A stretch of DNA of 64,000 nucleotides, taken from positions 1,488,001-1,552,000 of the forward strand of contig JAUTDP010000008.1 in the NCBI GenBank assembly GCA_033439795.1, given 5' to 3'. Made by a program: the position numbers and the translations under genes. The notes beneath the pieces were generated by a model. That model was given only the letters and a program-made list of their open reading frames with translations, did not search any database and had not been told where the DNA came from. Source of the DNA: Sordaria brevicollis (lineage: Eukaryota > Ascomycota > Sordariomycetes > Sordariales > Sordariaceae). How positions within the stretch are numbered: position 1 is the first letter of the stretch; every line of letters begins with the position of its first letter. Positions 9,671 through 21,741 of this stretch are shown here, in pieces.

Positions 9671-12147
9671 ATGACCGTCGTACACACAATGACCCCTCAG
9701 GGGTCTTCCCATGGAATCGGTTCAGGACAGGCTCTCGAGGATAGGTTTGAGGTGCTCAAGGAAATTGGCGATGGAAGTTTTGGAAGTGTGGTGTTGGCTA
9801 GAGTCCGGAGTGCAGGTGCTACTGTCGCCCGCCGCGGTACTGTCGTAAGTGATCCATCCGGTTTGGTCTCTGTCGATATTGCTGCCGTGAACAGAGGTTC
9901 AGTCTAACGCTTGTGTGTGTTCAACAGATTGCCATCAAGACCATGAAAAAGACATTCGAGTCGGTAGGACCGTGCATGGAGCTCAGGGAAGTAGTCTTCC
10001 TGCGGACGCTTCCTAACCACCCCCATTTGGTACCAGCGCTCGACATCTTTCTGGATCCTTTCACCAAGAAGCTCCATATTGCCATGGAGTATATGGAAGG
10101 CAACCTCTATCAACTCATGAAGGCGAGAGACCACAAGTGTCTGGACAACTCGAGCGTGAAGAGCATTTTGTTCCAGATCATGAAGGGTCTGGAACACATT
10201 CACGCGCATCACTTTTTCCACAGAGATATCAAACCCGAGAACATTCTAGTATCGACATCCTCGCATATGGACGCCACGAACTCGTTCCGCCGTTATTCTG
10301 CGCTGATGAACCCTCCATCAACGCCCCCCACCTACACGGTAAAGATTGCCGACTTTGGCCTGGCCCGCGAGACGCATTCGAAACTTCCCTACACTACTTA
10401 CGTCTCCACCCGATGGTATCGCGCCCCCGAAGTCCTTCTCAGGGCTGGTGAGTACTCGGCGCCGGTCGATATCTGGGCCATCGGAGCCATGGCCGTCGAA
10501 ATTGCTACGCTGAAGCCGTTGTTCCCGGGTGGAAATGAGGTCGATCAGGTGTGGAGAGTATGCGAAATTATGGGAAGCCCCGGTAACTGGTACAACAAGG
10601 CCGGAGCCCGCGTCGGTGGCGGAGAATGGAGAGAAGGTACCAGGCTTGCTGGAAAGCTCGGCTTTTCGTTCCCTAAGATGGCGCCGCATTCCATGGACAC
10701 CATTCTCCAGACTCCCCAGTGGCCGGCCTCGCTCGCCCAGTTCGTGACATGGTGTTTGATGTGGGATCCCAAGAACCGACCGACGTCGTCCCAGGCCCTC
10801 GCCCACGATTACTTCACCGACGCCGTCGACCCCTTGAGGCCCAAGTCCTCCGCTTCCCGGATCCTCGGCCGCAAACAATCGGATATCAGCCGCGGAAAGG
10901 AATCGGCCACGTCCACGCCCACGTCTTCGAAACCTTCGTGGTTCAGGAAATCTCTGATCGGCCGTTCCGAGAGCAGCACCGAGGTCTCTACTGTGTCGAC
11001 GACGCAAGAAAATGCAAAGGTGAACATTGCTCCCCATCCATCACCCGTGCAGGTTGCACCGGAAGTTCCCTCCCAGAAGCCCAGGCCAGCTGTTAGCAAG
11101 AGGACAACGTGGAATAACGGTCCATCGAATGTCGCTCCCATGCCGATTCTTCCCACCATCCGCCCAATCACACCCTTGTCTGACGCAGTGACCGCACAGG
11201 CAAGCAGCAGAACACCTTCATACAACGATGCTTACGTAAATGGAACGCAAAGGAGTGCCGCCGACGAAAACAAGGTCTCGAAGAAGATTGGCCGTCAGCT
11301 ATCCGTCGCATCTGCCACAAATCACTATGCCGAGATCCATCGCCAGCAGGCCGAACGAGCGCTAAATGGACAAACTGGTCTTGCCTCGCCCACGAGCGGG
11401 ACGAAGGAGAGCTTCTTTTCGCACCTCAGGAAGCGAGCGAGAAGGTTCTCCGGAAGGCACCAGACACCAATGTCTCCCGCTTATGACGACGTCGAAGCCC
11501 AACAACCTCACGGCGTAGGCTGCGGACCTTGGGGAAGTAACAGATCTTCCATGGTCATCGACAGCCCGCCACCGGCCCCCGTCCCCAAAGACACGCTCGA
11601 ATCTCTCGAAAAGACGCTGAGAGATCCCCAACCCGTTGCCGAAGTTCCGCCCATGCCACCAGCGCACCGAGCGCCCCCGCACAGCACTCTCAAGAGACAC
11701 CACTCGCTGCCGCATCATCAACCAAGGTCGGTAGATAATTTGATGATGAGTGCTCGGGGATCTGGACCAGTTTCCAGCAGGACGCGGAGGCAACAAGCTG
11801 CTCAGGGTGTGAACCAGTATGATGCGCCCGATGAAGAGGACGAACTGCTTGATGAGGCCCTTACATCAACCCGTAAGGCCATCAAGCGTCTCGAGAAGGA
11901 CACAAAACACCTCAGGCAATCGGCCAGCAATCTAGGGCTCATGAACCCTTACCCAACCCCATCGCCATCAGCCAGTGGGCAAAACATCTTTTTTGCCGAT
12001 CACGGGAAAGAAGCTCTGACTCCCCAATCCCTGGAACAAAACAAAAGGTCGTCAGAATACAAGTGGCCCACGCCTCCCTACAATGATGAGGGTGACTGGG
12101 CAGCTTCGGCATCAGCCAGTATCTGGGCGGCAGGTAGCCGTATCTAA
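9671..12147 (+). CDS. ime-2: IME2-type serine/threonine protein kinase
   Basis: The coding sequence is join(9671..9844, 9928..12147), 797 aa. The single intron begins GTAAGT, has a CTAAC branch site and ends CAACAG. The kinase domain fills about residues 26-360: glycine loop GDGSFGSV (33-40), catalytic Lys62 in AIK, HRDIKPEN (156-163), DFG (200-202) and a T-T-Y activation motif (214-216) before VSTRWYRAPE. The TxY motif and overall match point to the Ime2/MAK/ICK branch, which controls meiosis or sexual development. In Neurospora, IME-2 is known to restrain protoperithecium formation (recalled). An insert of about 27 residues lies between HRDIKPEN and DFG. The C-terminal half is Ser/Pro-rich and disordered. 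The start is the first in-frame ATG before the glycine loop; a second ATG seven codons in is also possible. A very long leader precedes the gene. Confidence 0.93.
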
Positions 12148-13067
12148 AGATGCAGTTTTCTTCTTTCGACATGTTTTCATATTGATGGTGAACGGGGGCG
12201 GCGGTCTTTTGCGGATCTAGGGAAAAGAAAAATGAGTGTGTGGGTTTTCCTCTTTGGGTGTTTTACGTGGAAATGGTGTTCTGGGTGTTCTTTCGGCAAA
12301 GAGGCATCATTACCACGTCCCTTTTATCGGGTTAGTGGTGTCTTGGGCTTGTGTTTTGGGTTTTGTTGCTCTCTCCACTCCCCTCTCAGGAAGGAAGAGA
12401 GACTGGCTAACTGACTGCTTTGATATTTTGTTGCAGTTGGCTTTGGCCTCGCCTCTTTGTTTGCTGCGTGGCTCTATTTTTCCCTCTGTTTTCAGACCTT
12501 TTTTTCATCTTCATACCCCCACCATGTTTATCTTTATTACTACTATTTTTGTGCCATCTTCTGCATCTACTACATCTTACATATTCCTCTCACACATACG
12601 CAACATGTAACACACACACATACAACAACATATATGGAGGATCTTGTAGCAGAAGCTGGTTCTTTCTACACTACAACAACTAGCTACAACAACACGAATG
12701 TGGGTGGTTGTTGGAATGGTATCTTATCTGTTTCTAATCTTTCTCTGTGTCATTGTCGTCGTCGAATACCCCATCATCTGTGGAGGAAAATGAAAAGTTC
12801 TGGCGTGTTGTTGTGATGGTGGAGAAGTCGTCAGTCGGGCCTTTACAGAAACTCAAATACCATATATTGGGCCTTTTAATACCACATTCCTACGCATATA
12901 TCTGCTGTCCATTATTCAGTGCGTGTGTGATCATTGGTACATCGAATGCTCGTTGCTCTGTGTTTGGTATCACGTTCAACGAAAATCAAAGTCGAAAGTG
13001 GAGTGGTCAATTACCTGTGTGGCTATAAGCTCCAGTGTCGAAGCGGATATTCATCAAATAACCATTC
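12148..13067. other. Intergenic: ime-2 3' region to tRNA-Ser
   Basis: T-rich and pyrimidine-rich DNA, probably the ime-2 3' UTR and spacer. CA-rich patches occur near 12605-12640. I see no gene. Confidence 0.6.
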
Positions 13068-13149
13068 GGCGTGGTGGCAGAGTGGTCTAATGCGCAAGAC
13101 TAGAAATCTTGTTCCTTCGGGAGCGTCTGTTCGAATCAGGCCCACGTCG
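13068..13149 (+). tRNA. tRNA-Ser (anticodon AGA)
   Basis: The 82-nt cloverleaf has acceptor GGCGTGG pairing with CCACGTC (one G-U pair) and an anticodon stem CAAGA/TCTTG around loop CTAGAAA, giving anticodon AGA. It also has the long variable arm of serine tRNAs and a T arm GTCTG-TTCGAAT-CAGGC. It has no intron. T-runs follow from about 13171 and can serve as the pol III terminator. Confidence 0.95.
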
Positions 13150-15681
13150 CACGATTGACCATTACAACTTCTTTTTTCGATTTTTTTTTCTGGATAATAA
13201 AGTCGTCCAATTCTCTCCAATCCTTTTTGCTCTCTCGTTTTTCGCCTTTATTTTTTTTCTTGATGTGAAAGACACCTGCCATGTGCCACATTTGCACCGC
13301 AAAGCATAGCAGCGCGCAGTCATATCCACATGGGCATATTCGTATCTGCACATCATCGCATTGTCCAGTCCGCATTGCGCGCGCCCCGTCCCGTGCCTTT
13401 TCTTTCATCCGATCTGCTTCAACTCCGTGCCGCTCCGTACCGTACCGTACCGCTTTTCGTCTCGTCCGGTCCGCTTGCCGGGAACCGAATGCTTTGTTCA
13501 TACCTTTGGACAACCTGACCTTCCAAACCACGAACTGCGAAGTACTGTTTGGTAATGTATGAGACAGATCAGAGACACAGTTGTTGGTCGACTAAGACTT
13601 CTCTCGGAAGCTCCGAGACATTTACCCTCTATGCGTTTGTTGATATATGGGCTTTGCCAAATGGAGGTTTGGTCTAAGGGAATTGATGATGTCTTGTGCT
13701 ACGGCACTCACCACGATGGAGTAGTGACTGGAGGAAGCTGCGTATGTAGTAAAGGCAGGCGCCCATGTGGTAAGAACGACCTGACATATGCGCTTCGTTG
13801 CTCCTCTGCGTTTCTCGTCTCATCGCCCGACATTACCTTTCTTCCTCTTCCGAAGTTTTTAACACTGAAATTCTCTTGTGTGTCACTTCTTTCATCTGTC
13901 TAGTACTGGGCAAAGATGGCCGCGTACCCAGCTGACGCAGTCCCAATCCTCGGCGACGCCATGAATACAATACCTCAATCAGCCTCACCACCACGACAAT
14001 GTCTTCGCAGTATCGTGGCGTCCAGCTTTCTTACTCAAAATCGAGCAGCCCATCAGCCATGTCTTGTTTCTTGACTGCAGCAACTGAAGGTGAAGAAAAG
14101 TAAGGTGAGGTTATCTTCATCACCTCCCAATTCTAGTCAAGCTCCTGTCGGCTCTCAGGCTTCAAGCCCCCTGTCACAATCCCCACTGTGAGGCTGCATC
14201 CACTGTCAAGCCACTGTCAGCACGACAGCGACGGCGGCAGCAGTCAAGACGCAGCGGACGCCTACAGTGGGATGGCTTCTCATGACCACCACCATATCGT
14301 TGGAGTTGACGATACTACTTGACATGATACGTCCGTACCCGACATTGCAGCCACAAGAAGTCAGCAACAGCGGCAATAGCAGCGGCAGTTAGACATCATC
14401 AGCCATCGACCTGAAGTTTTTCACTATATCCAGCCCTTTTTGGGTACCGAGGACGACGCGAACTCCAACCTACGAAGTGGAGGCGGCAGGCAGCAGCTTT
14501 TAGGCCAAGGAAGGGTCCGTCGACGACTCGACACCGCAACCACACAAAAGCGTACGGTGCCTGCAGTGGTGCCTTTTTAGGCTCCCGTTTTTCGAACATT
14601 CCGCCCTGCATCCACGCTCCTTGAATGATCGACGACTGGATGGGATTGTTCAATTGATTTGAGAGAAGCGCTGTGTTGTACGTCATCTTGCTTGCGCGGC
14701 TCCTCATTCTCCTTCTTGAGGGTCATTGTTGAAGTGTCGGGTGTGTGTATCCCACCGGGACGGGACCCTGACGGTTTGACGGCAAGCAACGGTGAAGAAG
14801 CAAGGGAGAGTTAGACTCTAGGGGACTTAATTGCGGAGAGAAGAGCGGGAATCGCACATTGCGTTTTGTTTGAAGTCGGGGATCTCAGGGCAGTCTTCCT
14901 CGAAATCCCCCTCCGCTCCGTGAAAAGACTGGAGGCTCAGCCCCGCCAAGCATCCCCGTTACGGCCCTGTCCAGTTTGGTTCGGCTGCGGCCTATACCAC
15001 CTACCGCCGAGAGCAGTGCCTCGAGAACCTTGCAGCAGCGCGATACGCTCTCGTTCTGGGGTAAAAGGTGTGGAATCACGTCAGTGAGCCCTACTGAATC
15101 GGACAGGACGTTGGAATTGAGTTTCGGGACTGCTGCTGCGCCTTTGTCATTCTTCCATCATCTCACTTCGAATATTCCTCTTGCTCAAAGTCTTGTTTTC
15201 GGGTTATCAACACTTGCAATCTTTCTGTGCCACTCCCCCTCCTCCAGTCGCGCTTCGAAGATCGAAACGTTGCAGTTTTGTGTCACCATACATACCATAC
15301 CGTACCTATACGCCTCTTTGTTGGAGCGTCGCAGGTCTTGTGAACGGAGGGAAGCCCGGAGCTCTTTATACGCTTGCGATACACACACAAGTTCCAACAA
15401 GTCGACATAACCCCACGCTTTCTATACGCTGGAGGGGACAAATTTCTTCCTCCTTTGCTCGGACTTGTTTACTAGACGGCAATTGGCTCCAAGCCTCTTT
15501 GCTGTGTTTGGCGTCTGGAATACTCTGAGGGTTGGCGGGCTGATAGCGGACTGGAGGTGAGGAATCAACGTCGCACATCAAACACACAAAAGAAAAGGGG
15601 GGTTGGACAAGATTTCGATTAAAGAATACCTACTTTTTGTGAGAGAGGAAAAGGGGCTGGAAGGCAGCAAAGACTATCACA
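13150..15681. other. Intergenic: tRNA-Ser to Hsp70-like gene
   Basis: 2.5 kb without a recognisable gene. Several ORFs of 60-140 codons exist on both strands but lack good starts or family resemblance. The part nearest 15681 is probably promoter and 5' leader of the Hsp70-like gene. Confidence 0.5.
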
Positions 15682-18159
15682 ATGAGCTTCAATATCCCCA
15701 TACTCCCGCCAACTTCTCCTACAAGCAAGAGAAACAGAGATAGCAGGAACTACTTCACAAGCAGCTATGATAGCCCTCCAGCTTCAACAGAGGCCATCAA
15801 CGGCCCGGTGAGACAACGGACAAAAGAGCCGGTGCCTATCAATGATAAACTCATTGTTGGCGTTGACTTTGGCACCACTTTCTCTGGGTATGTCCAACCG
15901 ATTTCCTTTTCTTCTCTTTCTCTTACTCACCACTTGACGGAACTCTGCTGCCAGCGGGCAGTTGCCGGAACCGTTACGCAGTAACATCTGTGTGACTTGG
16001 GCTGTCACATCATTGTTGGCTGGTGAAAAAGCTCTAGTTGCTTACTTCTTTCCCCTTCCCCCATTGTCAAGCTCCAAGAGGTTAAAAACAAAACTAACAT
16101 CCATCCCAATAGTGTTGCTGCCGTATACACGGGAACGCCAGATGATGTAGAAATCATCAAGACCTGGCCGGGTGGGAACGGCATCACCTCCGACAAGGTC
16201 CCAACCGAGCTTTCCTATACAGACGCTCCCGCCAATGCTCCTCCTGGCACTGAGTCCGTGGTAAAATGGGGTTTCCAGTTCAGGCCAGAAGAGTCGCGGA
16301 TACGATGCGTCAAGCTCTTCCTCGACCGATCGCAGAAGCTGCCCTTCTACGTCAACCCGAAAGAGACAGCCACGCAGCTTAAGAAGAACAACAAGACGGT
16401 CATCGACGCCGTGAGCGACTACCTCACGCAGATCTACAAGCACACTATGGACACACTCACACGAAGGTACGGTGAGTCGTTCATGGCGTCGACCAAAGTA
16501 GACTTTGTCCTGACGTGCCCGGCCGTGTGGTCGGACGCGGCCAAGAACGCGACGCTCCAGGCGGCGGAGAGGGCCGGGATGGGCGCCCAGTCGCAGATTC
16601 AGATGATTAGTGAGCCTGAGGCCGCGGCTGTGTATACGCTGAAGGCTATTCAGCCGAATCATCTCAAGATTGGGGATAATTTTATTGTTTGTGATGGTGG
16701 TGGTGGTACTGTTGAGTGGGTTGCCCCTTAATTCTCGGACTTGGTCAATCAAGACTAACCAAAACATAGTTTGATCGCATACAAGATTGTTTCGCTAGGG
16801 CCGATCCGGGTTGAGGAGTCTGCTGTTGGAACGGGTGGGCTTTGCGGTAGTGCCTTCCTCAACTATCGGTTTGAGGAGCATGTCAAGAACCGGTTGGGGG
16901 CTGGCCGGTTTGAGGAGATCAAGACTAAGAAGGGCAAGTCATGGCAGATGGCGCTCAAGTACTTTGAGGAGTTTGTCAAGCGGAACTTTAACGAGGAGGA
17001 GCATCAGGAGATTAACGTGCCGTGAGTTTCCCTTTGCACCGAGAGTCTAACACGGCGTTGATATTCACTGACCATTGGCCAACAGATTCCCCGGTCTCCC
17101 CGACGACGAAGAAATCGGTCTCGACTGCGGCTTCATGATCATGACCGCCGCCCAAGTCAAGGAAATTTTCGACCCCGTCGTCAAAGAAGTGTGCGACCTC
17201 GTCCAGGGCCAAGTCGACAACCTGCGCGCCAAGGGACAGACAGTATCAGGCATCATTCTCGTAGGAGGTTTCGGGCAAAGCGATTATCTGTATCGCAAAC
17301 TCAAGAGCCACTTTGGCAGTGCCGTTCCCGCACCCCCGCCCCCTTACAGCCCGACCCCGACGCAGCAAGGGCCGCATCATCTCACCCCTCTCAATACTGG
17401 AGTCGGTAACTCGTCGATCGAGGTGATGCAGCCCATGTATGCGTGGACGGCCGTCGTAAGAGGTGCGGTCCTGCGCGGGCTGGAGGGAAACATGGTTTTG
17501 TCGAGAAAAGCGAGGATGCATTACGGCACGTCGTACGCGACGGTGTATGATGAGACGAAGCATAGTATGACGGAGCGGTACTGGAGTCCGTTGTGGGAGA
17601 GGTGGATGGTTAGTGATCGGATGCAGTGGCATATTGCCAAGGTGTGTTTTTTTCCTTTTCTTTGCTTTCTTTTTTCCTTGCCCCTTTTCATTCTTCTTTG
17701 CTTCTCCCCTGTTCCTTCTCCTCCCCCTTTCACCCCTTCTACAGCTTCTTCCCCCTTTCCACGCTTCCCCCTTTTATTTAACCACTCAATCCAAACCACT
17801 CATACTAACTAACCCACCACCAAAAGGGTGAAACCCTCTCCCCCCAAAACCCCATAGCCTTCCACTACACGCGCAACTTCCGGCCCGGTCAATCGCTCGT
17901 AGTAACAGACGACCTAATCGCGTGCGAGGCCGACGAGCCGCCCAAGTCGTACACGCGCGACTTGCTGAAAGTGTGCACGCTCACGACGGACTTGTCTGCG
18001 GTGCCGAGGAGTCTGTTTACGAGGCTTACGACTACTAAAGGGGTGGAGTTTGATAACTTGGATTTTACGCTGGAGATGATTGTGGATAGTGCTGGGTTGG
18101 GATTTGAACTAAAGGTGGATGGGGTTAGGTATGGGAGGGTTGATGCCGAGTTTTATTAG
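15682..18159 (+). CDS. Hsp70-like (HSPA12-type) ATPase-domain protein
   Basis: The coding sequence is join(15682..15887, 16113..16715, 16770..17021, 17086..17641, 17827..18159), 649 aa. All joins keep frame and restore conserved blocks. The actin-like ATPase fold shows phosphate-1 loop IVGVDFGTTFSG (58-69), CPAVWSDAAK, EPEAAAVYT, the second phosphate motif CDGGGGTVD (restored across intron 2) and the adenosine motif GIILVGGFGQSDYL. The C-terminal part does not look like a canonical Hsp70 substrate-binding domain with an EEVD tail. This fits the fungal HSPA12A-like family, whose substrates are unknown. The first 50 residues are Ser/Thr/Pro-rich and probably disordered. Introns 1 (225 nt) and 4 (185 nt, very pyrimidine-rich) are long for this window. 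Confidence 0.88.
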
Positions 18160-18527
18160 TGCGTGTTGATGGAGTTGGAAGTGGCCATCACTTCAATATG
18201 GCCCGATGTGCGGGGTGGGTGGTTTCGTTGGATAACTTGTCGTGTGACTTGTTTGGATATAGGCAGGGAAAGGCTATCAGGTGGTAAAAGGGTTCGTCTA
18301 TCTGATTGTCGTCGAGGGCAGAGCTTGGATCATTACATAAGCTGTTTCTTATTCTGAATGGTTGGTATATATGCCATATATGTGCATAGCGTCCATACAC
18401 TACTCGTACAAAAAGTCTGGTGGATGATGACTGAACTGCGGAGTTTCTCTATTCATATCTCTTTCACACTAACAAAAAAGTGCGTAATGTTGCTTAGGTC
18501 TTCTTTGATCCTTCATCTTTCATCCTT
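18160..18527. other. Convergent 3' spacer, Hsp70-like / nrk1
   Basis: A short region between two convergent genes. It probably holds both 3' UTRs and nothing else is visible. Confidence 0.6.
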
Positions 18528-19821
18528 CTACTCCTTCTCCTTCTCCTTCTGCTCTTCCGCATCTTGCTTCTTCTGCTCCTCCGCAACCTCCCTAAACTTC
18601 TCCCTCGCATCCCTCTCCTTCTGCCTCGTCGCCCAAACCTTCTTCATAGCAAAACTATTCAACGCCACCGCCTCCTCATGATCCTTCTTCTCCCTCTCCT
18701 CCCTTTCTTTACTCCCCTCCTCACCAAGAACCAAAACCTCCAACTCCCTCATGATACTCTCAACTGCCCACTCCAAAGTCTCTCCAAAATCCCTATCCAT
18801 CTTCGTCTCCTCCCCTTCTTTCGAGTTGACCAACACCCCCAGTTTCTCCTTCACATCCCCCCTCAGCTTTCCCTTTTCCACATCCCCGTCCTCAAACATC
18901 CACTCGTGAGCTCTTACGTATTCAGGCCAGACAATCTTTTCTACGTACCCCGGAGGGTCTTTCCAGAAGCCTTCGAGGGTTACGTAACCGTCTCTTGCCT
19001 CGCGCCGTTGTAGGGCCTTTTGCTTGGATACCAAAAGGAAGAGTTTGATGTCCATTTGGGATAGCAGGGTGGATGGCAACAAAGGAGGGGGAGAGTAGAG
19101 GAGGAAACCGTCTAGGATGCAGATTTTTAGGGGCGGTTTCTGGGATTGGGATGAGGACTGGGTGAGAGAAGGGAGGGAAAGGATGCGAGCGCCGGGGGAT
19201 GAGGGTTGTAACCAGTCGGCTACCCGGGCTTTGATCTTGTTGATAAAGTCTGTGGAAATGGGGCAGGGGCCAACGGAGTTGAGGTCTTCTTTTGAGTCGA
19301 GGGTTGGCTGTTCCGCGGAGCGGGGGTTGGTACCTGTTAGTGAATGGGAACTCTTACCAGGCCCTTGTGGCGCTGTTTTGGGGGTTATTGTTGATGATGA
19401 CGGGGGAGGAGGGGAAGGGGGAGAACAACAACAACCGTGGTTGTGCCGACTAGAGGAAAAGGGTCTGGTAAGGTTGGGAGAGGACAAAAGACTAACAGGT
19501 AATTCGCCCGTGGCGCGGATGTGCTCTAGTGCGGCTGTCATGTCGGGGATGTTGAGGGCTTCGGGACAGTCCCAGTTTGTGAGACCATCTTTCATGGGGA
19601 TTCTGAAGTGATGGTTAGAGACTAAATTTCTGTGGTGATATGAACAATGAGATGTCAGACTAGATAGCTACTCACTCGGCCTCGGGCTTGTAAAAGTCAT
19701 CTTCGTGTAGGATAAAGGTGTTGGGGAAGATGTCGCGGAGAAGTCGAGCCAGCGTTGTCTTTCCGCTAGAGGAGCAGCCGCTGATGCCGATGACGACGGC
19801 TTTCTGGTTTGGGTCCAACAT
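18528..19821 (-). CDS. nrk1: Nicotinamide riboside kinase-like (NRK1 family)
   Basis: The coding sequence is complement(join(18528..19602, 19676..19821)), 406 aa. Exon 1 carries a Walker A motif GISGCSSSGKTT followed by LARLL and the substrate segment ILHEDDFYKPE. The splice restores AEIPMKDGLTNWDCPEALN, typical of NRK1 kinases that phosphorylate nicotinamide riboside for NAD salvage. Downstream, ICILDGFLLY and RREARDGYVTLEGFWKDPPGYVEKIVWPEYV are also family blocks. The protein is much longer than yeast Nrk1 (about 240 aa). It has a Ser/Pro-rich insert of about 80 residues before ICILDGF and a Lys/Glu-rich, probably helical C-terminal tail. It is divergent from pth2. The family call is firm, but substrate choice (riboside versus uridine) cannot be proven from sequence. 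Confidence 0.85.
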
Positions 19822-20591
19822 GGTGATGGTGTTTCGAGTTGGTGATGGTTGAGATAGAGCTTTGGGTTGATGACCCCGCGGTTATGTCATGGAGGAGAGT
19901 GTGTATCTAACCGAGGAGTTGTGTACGTGAAGATTGAAGAACAAGGAAAGAAACTCTATAGGTAGTAACTTGAGATGTGAAATCTATTGGTAAGGTAGGT
20001 AAGAATCTTATGGTGAGGTGCTTATGATCCAAAGACTCATCACCTGCCTGAACTTAGAACAAAGCTGTTGGTGGTGGTTTCGTCAAAGCAACCATTCATG
20101 AAACGGTACGTACCCCTCCAAGTCTCCCGTATAAGAGCCAGGGGTTAGGGGCATGCCTGCCCTTGTGTGCCTGCCGGAACCAACCGAAGCCCGCGATAAG
20201 GCGTGTTTCCAACACTGCTGCCTTCCGTATCGTTCTAGGCGCCTTCTATAGCACTCAATGCCATTGGCCCCCCCTGTCGGATTTTCCAACTCGGGCACTT
20301 TCCGCTTCGCTTCTTTTCTGACAGGAAGACAAACCCATGCACGTCATCCTCCCCCTTCTTCCTCCAATTCGAACAGCAACAACAACGGCAAAAGTCCGTC
20401 CGAGTTTTTCAAGAAAAGGAGCTCTCACCCTTTTACTACGCTCTACAGCCAGAAACGAGTTATCGTTTTTGAGCTTTACCACCGCCACAAACTACCGACC
20501 GCGATTACAAGTACCTCGATCGCTTCCGCTTCAACGCCGACAAATCACCACCGACACCCTAACCACTACAACCACTCTCCTAACCACAACA
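19822..20591 (+). promoter_or_regulatory. Divergent promoter region nrk1 / pth2
   Basis: 770 bp between two divergent start codons. The pth2-proximal part is pyrimidine-rich and AC-rich, as in Neurospora leaders, and contains an in-frame upstream ATG at 20337. I see no clear TATA box or named factor site. Confidence 0.5.
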
Positions 20592-21380
20592 ATGTCTGAC
20601 GTCAAAGCCGCCATCCCCTCCGCCGTCGTCCTCTCCACCTCCATCATCTCCCTCATAACCGGCTTCGTCCTCGGCATCTACGCCATCCGCGGCTACCTGA
20701 TCCCTCCGGAGCTCAAAGAGGAGCGCCGCCGGCAATTCGAGGACCCAGTCGAGAGCGAAGAGTCCGACGTCGACGAGGACGATTACCTACTAGACCATGC
20801 GCCAAACTGGGCAAATGGGTTAGAGGCTGATGAGCGCCAGGGACTGCGCGCCCGTGGCGCAGCGGCTGCTGGGGAGAAGAAGAAGAAGAGCAAGAAGACG
20901 GAGGGGGGACAGGTGGGTGGGATGGATCCGACTGAGGAGTGTAAACTTGTTTTGGTGGTGAGGACGGATTTGGGGATGACTAAGGGTTTGTCTTTTTTTA
21001 CTCTTTCCTTTTTATTGCGTGAGGGATGTGGACTAACGGTGTGTGACGAAACAGGTAAAATCGCAGCCCAATGCTCCCACGCCACGCTCGCCTGCTACAA
21101 GCGCCTCTTTGCCGCCGCCCAGGTCGAGCCCCAGTCGCTTTCTGCTCGTCTGCTCCGCCAGTGGGAGCGCAACGGCCAGGCCAAGATCGCCGTGCAGACC
21201 AAGAGCGAGGACGAGATGCTGGAGCTGATGGGCAAGGCGCGCAGCTTGGGCGTTACCGCTGAGGTGATTCAGGATGCGGGCCGCACGCAGATTGCGTCTG
21301 GGTCGAGAACCGTGTTGGGTGTTGGCCCCGCGCCCAAGAGCCTGGTTGATCAGATTACTGGTCATTTGAAGTTGTTGTAA
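20592..21380 (+). CDS. pth2: Peptidyl-tRNA hydrolase 2 (PTH2)
   Basis: The coding sequence is join(20592..20985, 21055..21380), 239 aa. It releases peptides from peptidyl-tRNA. The catalytic PTH2 domain fills the C-terminal half: KLVLVVRTDLGMTKG joins KIAAQCSHATLACY across the intron, followed by the conserved GRTQIASGSRTVLGVGPAP and the end VDQITGHLKLL. Near the N terminus a hydrophobic helix (about residues 10-35) probably anchors it in a membrane, as in other eukaryotic Pth2 proteins. An acidic/basic linker follows. The start at MSDVK is preferred because family similarity begins there. An in-frame ATG at 20337 would add 85 residues of low-complexity sequence. The 69-nt intron (GTTTGT...ACAG) has no in-frame stop, so retention would insert 23 residues. 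Confidence 0.9.
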   Translation: MSDVKAAIPSAVVLSTSIISLITGFVLGIYAIRGYLIPPELKEERRRQFEDPVESEESDVDEDDYLLDHAPNWANGLEADERQGLRARGAAAAGEKKKKSKKTEGGQVGGMDPTEECKLVLVVRTDLGMTKGLSFFTLSFLLREGCGLTVCDETGKIAAQCSHATLACYKRLFAAAQVEPQSLSARLLRQWERNGQAKIAVQTKSEDEMLELMGKARSLGVTAEVIQDAGRTQIASGSRTVLGVGPAPKSLVDQITGHLKLL

Positions 21381-21741
21381 GGGGAGGCAGAGAAACGGAT
21401 AAAGAAGAGATGGAAGGCGAGGGGGCGTTGATGTTGAAGTTTTCTTGGAAAAGCAAAACGTGGTTGATTCAGAAAAACTGGCGTACGGTAGACGGTATAG
21501 AGCATCATTTGGGCTGAGCGCGTATGACCGGGGCCACGAATCGGATGCATAAGTTTATGGCGCTGGTATTTAGACATCTTTACTACGGGAAATTTTCATC
21601 ATACACATAGGTTTCAAAAGTTACCAAAAAGATTCATCAGCACAGCATCCGGTCGCCTGACCGTCTTTGGTTTCATTAAGTGACTGATTCTGGGTATCAT
21701 CATGCGCTCTCTTGTTCTTCCACCACTCACACTACCAATTT
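21381..21741. other. Convergent 3' spacer, pth2 / utp7
   Basis: About 360 bp between two convergent stop codons, probably 3' UTR sequence. No gene is seen. Confidence 0.6.

Noticed and set aside
16042..16767. 241-codon antisense frame across the Hsp70-like gene
   Set aside because: It spans an intron of the sense gene and has no homology. The sense exons carry all Hsp70 motifs.
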